A stretch of 64,000 nucleotides of DNA from Verrucomicrobiota bacterium. Its GTDB lineage: Bacteria > Verrucomicrobiota > Verrucomicrobiia > CAIQCK01. The position numbers were made by a program, and so were the translations under genes. How positions within the stretch are numbered: position 1 is the stretch's first letter; each line of letters opens with the position of its first letter. The stretch lies in assembly GCA_016235595.1 (NCBI GenBank), contig JACRJX010000044.1:1-64000 (forward strand). The letters are read 5' to 3'. Positions 52,474 to 61,151 of the stretch are shown here, one piece after another. Below the pieces are notes generated by a model that did not search any database, had not been told where the DNA came from, and saw only the letters and a program-made list of their open reading frames with translations.

Positions 52474-54378
52474 TTACTTCGCTTTCTTCGCGTCAAACCT
52501 CCACTCGGCAACAACGCCGTCGGCGTTGTCTTTCAACCGCAGCCACTCGACGCGTATCTCGCCGGGCGCGGCGCACGGGTCGAGGCGGAGATGTTTGATG
52601 GCCTGAGCGACAGGCAGTTTGAGAACGTAGTCATGCCACTGGCCGTCGTGGTTTACATCGAAGAACACGGAGCGGACCCGCGCGAACTGCGCCTGCGGTG
52701 TAACGGACCACAGAAGTTGGCCCTTACCCTTGCTGTCGGACTTCATCCGAAATTCCAGTATGAACGGCCCCTTCCCCGCCGGAATGCCGCCAGTATAGAC
52801 AAACGCATCGCCGCCAGTGGAGGTGATCACCAGTTGGTTATCCTTGATCATCACGTCGGCGTCCTTGCTCGAAATCCAGCCCTCGGCAGGCCGCGCTCCG
52901 GGCGGCAGCGGCCGGTAGTCGGGATTCGGTTTCGGCACAACGGCGTGGCTGTCCGCAAGGAATTTCCCAAGTAATGCGTTCAAATCCTTCGCCTTCTCCG
53001 GCATCTTCGCAGCAAGGTTGTTCGTCTCACCTAAATCGTCGGCAAGGTTGTAGAGTTCGAGTCGGTCGCTCTGGTCGTCGTTGTCGCAGAAGTTGCGGAT
53101 GAGCTTCCAGTCGCCCTTGCGAACGTAGGCCGACGGGACGGTGCTGACGATGGGCACGTAATGTGGGAAATGGCAGAAGATCGCCTCGCGGTTGAGCGGC
53201 TGCCCGCGCAGCGCTGGCACGAAACTGATGCCGTCGAACACCAGCCCTTCGCGCGCCTTCAGCCCGGCCATCTCCAACAGCGTGGGGTAGAAATCCACGC
53301 TTTGGATGATTGCGTCGCTCTTCGCGCCCGCGCGCACCACGCCCGGCCAGACGACGACGCACGGCTCGCGCGTACCACCCTCGTAGATGGTGGCCTTGCC
53401 ACCGCGCAACGGCGTGTTGCTAGTGATCGGGATGCTGCCAAATTCCGGCCGCAACGGCGTCCGCTTGCTTTCATTGGCGGCCGGAAACGTCACGCCGCCG
53501 TTGTCGGAGAAGAAGACGATGATCGTGTTCTCTGCCAAACCCAGCTCATCGAGTGTCTTGAGCAGTGTGCCAACCGCATCGTCGAGGCTCTCCACCATCG
53601 CCGCGTAGAGCGGATTGCGCTGCGGGTTCTTTGGATCAACGCGCTTCAGGTATTTCTCGATCAACTCTTTCTTTGCATCCCACGGCGAATGGACGGAGAA
53701 CGCCCAGTAGTTCAGGAAGAACCGTCGGTCCTTGTTCGCACGCAGGAATTTTACCGCCTCCGACGCCATGCGATCCTCGATGTGCTCGCCGGGCTGGCCC
53801 TGAAAGTTGAGCTTGGGCGGAAACTTCCACGGTGCGAGGTAACCGCCCGACGGCCCGGGGCCGGAAGTGTGCGGCACGTCCACGTCGAAACCCTGGTGAA
53901 GCGGATCGAACGGTTCCAGACCGAGATGCCATTTGCCAAAGTGTCCCGTGGCGTAACCAGCCTCCTTCAACGCCTCGGCCAGCGTGAAGTACTCCTGCTT
54001 CAACCGTGTGACGCTGATCGCCTGCAAAGCACGGCTGCCTCGCGGCCCCTTCGGGATGAGCTTCTCCTCAAATACTTCCTCCTGCACGTGACAGGCGGGC
54101 GTCGTGATGCCAATGCGCGCGGGCCAAAGCCCCGTCATGATGCTGGACCGCGTCGGCGAGCAAAGCGGACTGGCCGCGTAGGCTTGCGTGAACATCATCC
54201 CGCGCGCCGCAAGCCGCTCGATGTTCGGCGTCTGGTAGAACTTGCTGCCGTAGAGCGACGTGTCACGCCAACCCAGGTCGTCGGCAAGGATGAACACAAT
54301 GTTCGGTTGACGCGGACTGGCTGCCAGCGCACCAGAAGCCAGAGCGGCTGACAGAACCAAAAGAAAAAGTCGTTTCAT
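52474..54378 (-). CDS. Secreted sulfatase with C-terminal beta-sandwich module
   Basis: Start at 54378 with AAGGTGAT upstream. The 634-residue protein has a signal peptide (residues 1-20), then the sulfatase fold: FILADDLGWRD (metal Asp pair), PLCSPTRSS with Cys73 as the formylglycine site, GKWHLGLEPF and FFSDNGGV. Residues about 535-630 form a beta-sandwich module (FILEFRMKS...DGQWHDYVLKL) shared with the protein at 33502-36051. It hydrolyses sulfate esters of a polysaccharide. It starts four bases before the next gene stop on the same strand, so it is coupled to the GDPD gene. Confidence 0.93.
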   Translation of the reverse strand: MKRLFLLVLSAALASGALAASPRQPNIVFILADDLGWRDTSLYGSKFYQTPNIERLAARGMMFTQAYAASPLCSPTRSSIMTGLWPARIGITTPACHVQEEVFEEKLIPKGPRGSRALQAISVTRLKQEYFTLAEALKEAGYATGHFGKWHLGLEPFDPLHQGFDVDVPHTSGPGPSGGYLAPWKFPPKLNFQGQPGEHIEDRMASEAVKFLRANKDRRFFLNYWAFSVHSPWDAKKELIEKYLKRVDPKNPQRNPLYAAMVESLDDAVGTLLKTLDELGLAENTIIVFFSDNGGVTFPAANESKRTPLRPEFGSIPITSNTPLRGGKATIYEGGTREPCVVVWPGVVRAGAKSDAIIQSVDFYPTLLEMAGLKAREGLVFDGISFVPALRGQPLNREAIFCHFPHYVPIVSTVPSAYVRKGDWKLIRNFCDNDDQSDRLELYNLADDLGETNNLAAKMPEKAKDLNALLGKFLADSHAVVPKPNPDYRPLPPGARPAEGWISSKDADVMIKDNQLVITSTGGDAFVYTGGIPAGKGPFILEFRMKSDSKGKGQLLWSVTPQAQFARVRSVFFDVNHDGQWHDYVLKLPVAQAIKHLRLDPCAAPGEIRVEWLRLKDNADGVVAEWRFDAKKAK

Positions 54379-54382
54379 AGGA

Positions 54383-55987
54383 TCACCTTTGCGTTGCTGC
54401 TTTTGGCGATTGCGCAAGGCCGGCATCCTCGGCAACGCGCGGCAGCTCGGGCACCATTCCCATCTCGTTGTTCTCGCGCGCCAGGAACACGCCGCCCTTC
54501 TGCCCAACACCCTTGATTGCCTTGCTCTGACCGATGAGGAAACGGCCGTCCGGCAAGCCAGCGATGCCCAGTGATGCGTCGAAGTCCCATTTACCCGTAA
54601 GCCGGAACGCGGAGTCCGCGCGCAGCAACGCCCGCGGGTTGCCGTAGCACCCGAACCACCACGAGCCGTTCGCCCACGTCACTGTCTGGATGCCCATTAA
54701 TGTATAACCGTTGGCGAGCACGTGACGCCTCCGGAACTTGAACCGCTCGTCGTATTCGTAAAGGTAGTTCTGGTTCACGCCCGGCGGCAAACCACCGACC
54801 ACAATGAACCGGCCGTCGCGATACGCGATGCCGCCTGCACCGTGCACCACTTCGCGCAGCCGGTGCCGCGCCAATTCGACAAGACTGTCTCCATCATAGA
54901 CGTAGACCCATGAGTCCGCGCTGCCCGCAGGCTTGTTGAACTTGCCGAAATTCACCGCCACAAAAACCTTCCCGTCGTGGTAGCACAGGTCGCCATAGTG
55001 GCGGACCGCTGGCACCTGTTTCAGCACGCGCCCCCGCAAGTCGGTCTTCACCAATCCGTTGGTCCAGCTCCAGTAAATCGCGCTACGCTCGTCCGTGCAG
55101 ATGCCTTGAAGATGGAACTTGTAGGTACCTTCGCAAGCTGTGTCCCGAAAAGCCTGCCCCGCCTTGAATGCGAGCAGCCGCCGTGGATGATCCGTATAGA
55201 TTCTCTCGACGCCCATCGCCAGAAAGCGTTCCCATGCCAAAGGATCATCAACGGTCCATACGCCAACGCCGAGGCCCGCCTGCTTAAGCTGCGCAACCTT
55301 CTGCGGCGTAACAGCACGCTCATTCAACACCAACGTCTCGAAACCGTGCTGCTTCGCGGTGCGGATGTCCGCAGCAATGTCCGACTCGCCGCGGTCCCAG
55401 AACACCGGAATGCCCGGCGCGAGCCGTTTCGCCTCCGCCATGTAGTTCACGTTGCCATCGTTGAAACCCACCCACGCTTCCGCGCCAAGTTGCCGCACCA
55501 TCGCAACCACTTCAGATACGCAATTTGTCTTCGGCTGGATGGACACCCGCGACTGCCGTTGCGTCATCATCAACCGCAGCACTTCCTCCAGCAAAGGCAT
55601 CCGCTGCAGAGGACACTGTGCCAACGACTTCCCATGTCGACGCCGAAAATCCGCCGCCACGTCCAACTTCCGCAACTGCTCGCAAGTGGATTTCGATATC
55701 TCAAGGTCCCGGTTGCCAACACGCCAGGTGGTCCGGTCATGACTTACGACCAGCTTACCGTCGCGCGTCCGATGCACGTCCAACTCAACCCATTCCGCGC
55801 CGGCTGCAATAGCACTCCGAAACGCTGCCAGCGTGTTCTCGGGACATTCCCCTGAGTTTCCCCGATGCGCCGTGACGCCATTGTGCAGAAACTCTCCGTT
55901 CCCGACGACCTTCATCTCGGCCGCACCCAATGGCGCAAATAAGCCAATAACGACAAAGACCGCCAAAATCATCCATCGGTTCTTCAT
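54383..55987 (-). CDS. Secreted glycerophosphodiester phosphodiesterase fused to a beta-propeller
   Basis: The 534-residue protein has a signal peptide (residues 1-22). The GDPD barrel spans about 30-265: TAHRGNSGECPENTLAAFRSA, ELDVHRTRDGKLVVSHDRT, GVWTVDD, with the catalytic HRG and E-x-D present. The C-terminal half (about 280-534) is rich in blade-like strands (GRFIVVGGLPPG, GSWWFGCYGN, LPDGRFLIGQS). It presumably cleaves glycerophosphodiesters outside the cytoplasm while the propeller binds a partner or glycan. The gene lies between two sulfatases. Confidence 0.86.
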   Translation of the reverse strand: MKNRWMILAVFVVIGLFAPLGAAEMKVVGNGEFLHNGVTAHRGNSGECPENTLAAFRSAIAAGAEWVELDVHRTRDGKLVVSHDRTTWRVGNRDLEISKSTCEQLRKLDVAADFRRRHGKSLAQCPLQRMPLLEEVLRLMMTQRQSRVSIQPKTNCVSEVVAMVRQLGAEAWVGFNDGNVNYMAEAKRLAPGIPVFWDRGESDIAADIRTAKQHGFETLVLNERAVTPQKVAQLKQAGLGVGVWTVDDPLAWERFLAMGVERIYTDHPRRLLAFKAGQAFRDTACEGTYKFHLQGICTDERSAIYWSWTNGLVKTDLRGRVLKQVPAVRHYGDLCYHDGKVFVAVNFGKFNKPAGSADSWVYVYDGDSLVELARHRLREVVHGAGGIAYRDGRFIVVGGLPPGVNQNYLYEYDERFKFRRRHVLANGYTLMGIQTVTWANGSWWFGCYGNPRALLRADSAFRLTGKWDFDASLGIAGLPDGRFLIGQSKAIKGVGQKGGVFLARENNEMGMVPELPRVAEDAGLAQSPKAATQR

Positions 55988-56108
55988 CGAAGTATTCTTG
56001 CGCAAGCGCACGTTGCGTTCCACTCAGAAATTCCACCCCGAATTATTCCTCCATCGTCTGCAAAACACATGGCGGTAACTCCTAACCGCGTTTACCGCAA
56101 TGCTCCCC

Positions 56109-57674
56109 CTATGGTCGACTGCGTCCCGCATCGCGCAGCTTTTCGAAGAGCGCCTGCAGTTCCTTGACCTTGTCGGGATGCTCGGTCGCAACATTCTTCT
56201 GTTCGCTGAGATCGTCTGTGAGATTGACCAGGAACGGCGGGATGGCGGCTCTTCCCTTTGCCTTGCCCGTCTTGGCATTTCTCGCGGTCTTGCCCGCGTC
56301 CTTGTAGCTCTCGCGCGCACCTCCGGCCTGAATGAGCTTCCACTGGCCCTGCCGGATGGCAAATGGCCCCTTGGTGCCGCCAACGTGGGCAATGAAGTGT
56401 TCGCGGCCCGGCTTCTCGTGCGGCTGGCCAAGCAGCGCGGGCAGGACGTTGAGGCTGTCCGGTGCTGCGTCAGCGGCCAAAGTCTGGCCCGTCAGCGATG
56501 CGAACGTCGCCAACAGGTCCAGGTGCACTATCAGTTCGCCGCACTCGCTGCCCGCCGGGATGCAGCCCGGCCAGCGCGCGATAAACGGCACCCGATGGCC
56601 GCCCTCGAACAAGCTGCCCTTGTAGCCGCGCAACCCGCCATTACACAGATGCTCGAAGTTGCCGACGTCCTCGTAGCCGTCGTCCATCACGCCGCCGTTA
56701 TCGCTGGTGAAAACCACCAGCGTATTATCCGCGAGCTTCAGCCGGTCCAGCGTCGCCAGCACTTCGCCAACAGCCACGTCGAGTTCCACGATCGCATCGC
56801 CGCGCGTCCCGCATTGGCTTTTGCCGTGGTGGCGCGGATTCGGCACGCGCGGAACGTGGATGTTGTGCGTGGCGAAGTAGAGGAAAAATGGCCGGGCCTT
56901 GCTGCGCTCGATGAACGCGCATGCTTTCTGCCGGAACGTGTCGGCAATCTCCTCGTCCTTCCAAAGCGCCGTCTTGCCGCCGGTCATCCAGCCGATGCGG
57001 CCCACACCGTTGACAATGGTGTTGTCGTGGCCGTGCGTCGCCTTCAGCTTCAGCAGTTCCGGGTTCTCCCGACCCGTCGGCTCGCTGCCGATCTTCTTCA
57101 GGTAACTCACCGCAATCGGGTCGTTCGGATCGAGGCCGGCGACGTGATGGTTCTCGATGAATACACACGGCACCCGGTCGCCCGTGGCGGGAAAGAAGAA
57201 TGCGTAATCGAATCCGATCTCCAGAGGGCCGGGTGTCACCTCGCGGTTCCAATCCGGGCCGCCCTCGTTGCCGAGGCCAAGGTGCCATTTGCCAACGATG
57301 CCTGTCGTGTAACCAGCCTGTTTCAGCATCGAGGGCAGCGTCACCGAACCGGGCCGGATCGAGATGGCCGCGTCGCCCGGCGCGATGGCGGAACCTTCCG
57401 GCTGGCGCCACGAATACTTGCCGGTCAATAGCGCCCGCCGCGTCGGCGTACAGGTGGATGCTGGTGAATGCGCGTCTGCAAACCGCCGTCCGTCGCGCGC
57501 AAGCCGGTCGAGGTTCGGCGTCTGCACCATCTTCGCGCCATAACACGACAAGTCGCCATAACCGATATCGTCGGCGAGAATGAGAACAATGTTGGGCTTC
57601 GACTTCGATTCGGCAGCAAGCGTCGAACCGTCAAGCACGCCGAGGACGCAAAGGATGACAATCAAACGATTCAT
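56109..57674 (-). CDS. Secreted sulfatase
   Basis: The 521-residue protein has a signal peptide (residues 1-20) and the sulfatase signatures LILADDIGYGDLS, STCTPTRR (Cys75, C-x-P-x-R formylglycine site), GKWHLGLGNEGG and FTSDNGGV. It is arylsulfatase-like with a substrate not assignable. The two Asp residues of the metal site are in ADDIGYGD. It belongs to a run of four such enzymes on the minus strand. Confidence 0.93.
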   Translation of the reverse strand: MNRLIVILCVLGVLDGSTLAAESKSKPNIVLILADDIGYGDLSCYGAKMVQTPNLDRLARDGRRFADAHSPASTCTPTRRALLTGKYSWRQPEGSAIAPGDAAISIRPGSVTLPSMLKQAGYTTGIVGKWHLGLGNEGGPDWNREVTPGPLEIGFDYAFFFPATGDRVPCVFIENHHVAGLDPNDPIAVSYLKKIGSEPTGRENPELLKLKATHGHDNTIVNGVGRIGWMTGGKTALWKDEEIADTFRQKACAFIERSKARPFFLYFATHNIHVPRVPNPRHHGKSQCGTRGDAIVELDVAVGEVLATLDRLKLADNTLVVFTSDNGGVMDDGYEDVGNFEHLCNGGLRGYKGSLFEGGHRVPFIARWPGCIPAGSECGELIVHLDLLATFASLTGQTLAADAAPDSLNVLPALLGQPHEKPGREHFIAHVGGTKGPFAIRQGQWKLIQAGGARESYKDAGKTARNAKTGKAKGRAAIPPFLVNLTDDLSEQKNVATEHPDKVKELQALFEKLRDAGRSRP

Positions 57675-57724
57675 AATCTCTTTCCGAACGGCATGTTCCG
57701 CTTTCGCAACATACGCGCGCCGCG

Positions 57725-59452
57725 TTAGCGCTGAAACACGGTCTTCCCGCCGACCATGGTCCGCAACACCTTGATCTCGCGCAGTTCATTGACGGGACAG
57801 GCGAGGTAGTCGCGGTCTATGACGACAAGGTCCGCGAGCTTGCCGGGCTCCAGCGAGCCGAGCTTGTCTTCGTCAAAACTCAGCCACGCTGCCCAAAGCG
57901 TCACCGCCCGCAACGCATCGAACCGCGAGAGTTTCTGTCCCGCACCATAGACATGGCCGCCGTCGCTCAGCCGCGCCACGGCAATCCAGAGCATCAGCGC
58001 GGGATTGAACGAGTTCATCGCGTGGTCGGGATCGAAGCCAATCATATGGTCGCTGTTAACGGACACCGGCACACCGGCGCGCGCCCACTCACCCAAGCCG
58101 ATGAACCGCTCGACCCACGACTTGCCGTAAATATCCGCCATCGCCTCGGCATCGCGATAGTAGAGATAACCCTGTGTGTCCACGCCGACGCCGAGTTCTT
58201 TCGTCCGGCGCGCGATGGCCGGCGTCGGGAAGTAGGTGTGCAGCAGATTGAACCGCCGCTGCTTGATGCTCGGATCGGTCGCGGCAACCGCGGCGATGGC
58301 GTCGAGCACGGCTTCCGTTCCACCGTCGCCCGTGACATGGATGCTCATGGGCCAGCCGAGGCGGTTGACCGTTGCGAATATCGTCTTCAACTCCTCCGGC
58401 GTGCAATACATCTCGCCGCGATAATTCGGGTCGGTGAGCCGATAGAAGCGGATGCGCCGATCGCCGTAAGGCTCGCTCAATCGTGTCGTGCCCCAATGGA
58501 TGCCGCCGTCCAGCGTCGTCTTCATCGTGACGGCACGGACCCAGTCATCACCCTCGCCCGGTTTGAAACCGATTCCTTTGATGTATTTCTCAACCCCCTC
58601 AGCCGTGCGCGCGGAAAACCGAAACGTCGCCCGCATCCGCGTCGTGAGCCGGCCCTGATCGCGCAGCTCATTGAACATGCCGACACCGTCCCGGTCCGTC
58701 GCGCGCTCGTAGATGGTGGTAATACCAACCTCGTTGTATCGGCGCAACAGTTTGCCCAATGCGGTCATCGTTTGCTCGCGCGTCACCGTCGGCCGCGGCA
58801 TGAGCTTGCGAAGCGACTGGTTGCCGCCGCGGATGAGGACTGGCCGGCCCTGCTCATCCCGAACAATCTCGCCGTCGGGCAGCTTGCTGTTCGCGTCCAC
58901 GATGCCCAGCGCGCGAAAGCCCGCGCTGTTCAAGACGTGCTTCATCACCGACGTATAGAGCACCGGATGATCGGTCGTGGCGGCGTCCAACTCGGCTGGG
59001 GTAGGATGGCGGCGTTCCTTCAGCCGCGTGATTTCATTGCGCGGCACCTCGATCCACTGCCCGGCAGGCAATTCCTTCGCGCGCTGTCGAATCCAGTCCT
59101 GCATCTCCGCGATACTAGACAACTCGGCGTAAGTTCCTGCCACCGACGCCCGCGCCGCGCCGATGGAGTGAACGTGCGCTTCAATGAAGCCCGGCAGGAC
59201 GGTCCTGCCTCCAAGCTTGATGACCTCCGTGCGGTCGCCGGCGAGTTTGAGTACCTCCGCGTCCGACCCGACGGCCACGATCCGCCCATCACGAATCGCC
59301 AGCGCCTCCGCCACGCGCTCCTGCGCATCGAGCGTAATAATCTTCCCACCGACCAAAATCGTGTCGGTGGCAAAACTGTTTGAGGCTGTCAACAACAAGA
59401 GAGCGACGATGTGGAAACCCACCAGCACTACGCGTTGACGTTTGGGTTGCAT
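57725..59452 (-). CDS. Secreted metal-dependent amidohydrolase (YtcJ-like)
   Basis: The start at 59452 has AAAGGAG upstream. The 575-residue protein carries a signal peptide (residues 1-29) and an amidohydrolase 3 fold: an N-terminal composite beta-sandwich (GGKIITLDAQERVAEALAIRDGRIVAVG), the metal H-x-H in EAHVHSIG, IHVTGDGG and the C-terminal Asp-containing SVNSDHM. The reaction is hydrolysis of an amide or ester bond; the substrate is unknown. Its position between two sulfatase genes suggests a role in the same degradation programme. Confidence 0.88.
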   Translation of the reverse strand: MQPKRQRVVLVGFHIVALLLLTASNSFATDTILVGGKIITLDAQERVAEALAIRDGRIVAVGSDAEVLKLAGDRTEVIKLGGRTVLPGFIEAHVHSIGAARASVAGTYAELSSIAEMQDWIRQRAKELPAGQWIEVPRNEITRLKERRHPTPAELDAATTDHPVLYTSVMKHVLNSAGFRALGIVDANSKLPDGEIVRDEQGRPVLIRGGNQSLRKLMPRPTVTREQTMTALGKLLRRYNEVGITTIYERATDRDGVGMFNELRDQGRLTTRMRATFRFSARTAEGVEKYIKGIGFKPGEGDDWVRAVTMKTTLDGGIHWGTTRLSEPYGDRRIRFYRLTDPNYRGEMYCTPEELKTIFATVNRLGWPMSIHVTGDGGTEAVLDAIAAVAATDPSIKQRRFNLLHTYFPTPAIARRTKELGVGVDTQGYLYYRDAEAMADIYGKSWVERFIGLGEWARAGVPVSVNSDHMIGFDPDHAMNSFNPALMLWIAVARLSDGGHVYGAGQKLSRFDALRAVTLWAAWLSFDEDKLGSLEPGKLADLVVIDRDYLACPVNELREIKVLRTMVGGKTVFQR

Positions 59453-59579
59453 GATACTGCTCCTTTGCCATCGAATTGTTGGTCCACCGCTGCTGTCAGC
59501 GACACCTGCCGAAGTGCCCCGGTGAAGCACGCGTCACCGTATTTGCCATACGCAAAGCAGCAAACCATCCAACAAGGTC

Positions 59580-61130
59580 TCACTTCCTCTCTTCGATCTT
59601 GTTGCCCTTCGATTTCTTGCCACCTTTGGCCGCTCCCGCTCTCCACGAATTGGCAGCGGGATCCATCTCCTTGAGCAGCGCCTCATCGGGGCCGCCGCCG
59701 AATTGTTTCCAGTATTGCTCCTTGAACGGGTTGATCTTCGGGCCGGTCGCCTTCTCGTTGACAAGTTGCGGCTGGACGGAGTCCCACCAGTTCTCGTAGG
59801 CCGCATCGAGTTCCTTGATTGCGTCAGGATGCTGCGCAGCCACGTCGTTCTGTTCGCCGATGTCCGCCTTCACGTCGTAAAGCTGCCACGTCTTCACGCC
59901 GCCCTTGCCGGCGGAAACCAGATGCCATCGCGTATTGCGGACGCTGCAAACGGAGTACTTGCCAGTAGCCGGAGCCGCGCCCTTCGGCCAGCGGCCCAGA
60001 TGCGTGAACAGGATACGGTCGGGCCACGCAGCGTTGGTGTCCTTCAGCAACGGCACGAGGCTGCGCCCCTCGACCTGCGCCTTCACGTCATCACTGAGCT
60101 TCGCGCCAGCGATTTCGGCGATGGTCGGGAAGAAATCAATGTGGGCGCAGAGTTTGTTTACAGTGGCGGGCCGGAGCGTGCCGGGCCAGCGCCAGAACGA
60201 GGACGCGCGTGTGCCGCCGAGCCAGGCAGTGCCTTTGGTGCCGCGCATGCCGGCGTTGAAGAATTTGCAGCCAGCGGTGCCGCCGTTGTCATTCATGAAG
60301 ACCACCAGCGTGTCACGCTCAATACCCCACTCCGCCAGCTTCGCCAGCAGCCGGCCGACGTTGTCGTCGAGGTTGGCAAGCATGCCAAAGAACTTCGCGA
60401 CGTTCTCCGGCACCTTGCCCGTGTAGCGCGCCTCGTCTTCCGGCAGGACCTGAAGCGGCGAGTGAGGCACGTTCGTGGCAATGTACGCATAGAACGGCTT
60501 CTTGCCCTTCACCGACGCAATCCACTTCGTCGCTTGCCGGAAAAATACGTCCGTGCAGTAACCATCGGTCTTCTCGAAGCGGCTGTTGTGTTTGATGGCC
60601 GGGCTGAAATACGTGTTGCCCGGCGCGTCGCCGCAACTGCCTGGATACGTCTGGCCGATGCCGCCTCCGCCGTGGACGAACACCTCGTCGAAGCCACGTT
60701 TCTCCGGTTGATATTCGTCCTCGTCGCCGAGATGCCATTTGCCAAAGACGCCGGTGGTGTAGCCGGCGGACTTCAACACCTGCGCAAGCGTAGTGGACTT
60801 CAGTGTCATCCGCTCGCGTTCGAGGATGGTGTGTGTGATGCCATTGCGGAACTCGTGCCGGCCTGTCAGCAACGCCGAACGCGTCGGTGCGCACGTGGGC
60901 GAGACGTGAAAGTCGCTGAACCGCACACCCTCGTTGTGAAGCCGGTCAATATTCGGTGTCTTGAGCACCGGGTTGCCGTTGCATGAGAGGTCGCCGTAAC
61001 CCTGATCGTCGGTAAGGATGAAGATGATGTTCGGCCGTGTAGAAAACGGTGTCTCGCCTCCACAAATACCCGCGAACATCACGAGCAACCCGATACGTGT
61101 TATTCCCAGGAGCCAGGTTTTCATGGTCAA
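59580..61130 (-). CDS. Secreted sulfatase with Lys-rich C-terminal tail
   Basis: The 516-residue product may start at 61130 or 61124 (MTMK). A signal peptide ends near residue 25. Sulfatase motifs are FILTDDQGYGDLS, SPTCAPTRS (Cys80 from the first Met, C-x-P-x-R), FGKWHLGDEDEY and FMNDNGGT. It ends in a lysine-rich tail (KGGKKSKGNK), also seen in the next sulfatase. It belongs to the arylsulfatase A-like group. Confidence 0.92.
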   Translation of the reverse strand: MTMKTWLLGITRIGLLVMFAGICGGETPFSTRPNIIFILTDDQGYGDLSCNGNPVLKTPNIDRLHNEGVRFSDFHVSPTCAPTRSALLTGRHEFRNGITHTILERERMTLKSTTLAQVLKSAGYTTGVFGKWHLGDEDEYQPEKRGFDEVFVHGGGGIGQTYPGSCGDAPGNTYFSPAIKHNSRFEKTDGYCTDVFFRQATKWIASVKGKKPFYAYIATNVPHSPLQVLPEDEARYTGKVPENVAKFFGMLANLDDNVGRLLAKLAEWGIERDTLVVFMNDNGGTAGCKFFNAGMRGTKGTAWLGGTRASSFWRWPGTLRPATVNKLCAHIDFFPTIAEIAGAKLSDDVKAQVEGRSLVPLLKDTNAAWPDRILFTHLGRWPKGAAPATGKYSVCSVRNTRWHLVSAGKGGVKTWQLYDVKADIGEQNDVAAQHPDAIKELDAAYENWWDSVQPQLVNEKATGPKINPFKEQYWKQFGGGPDEALLKEMDPAANSWRAGAAKGGKKSKGNKIEERK

Positions 61131-61151
61131 ACTTCGACAATCGTTTGGTGA

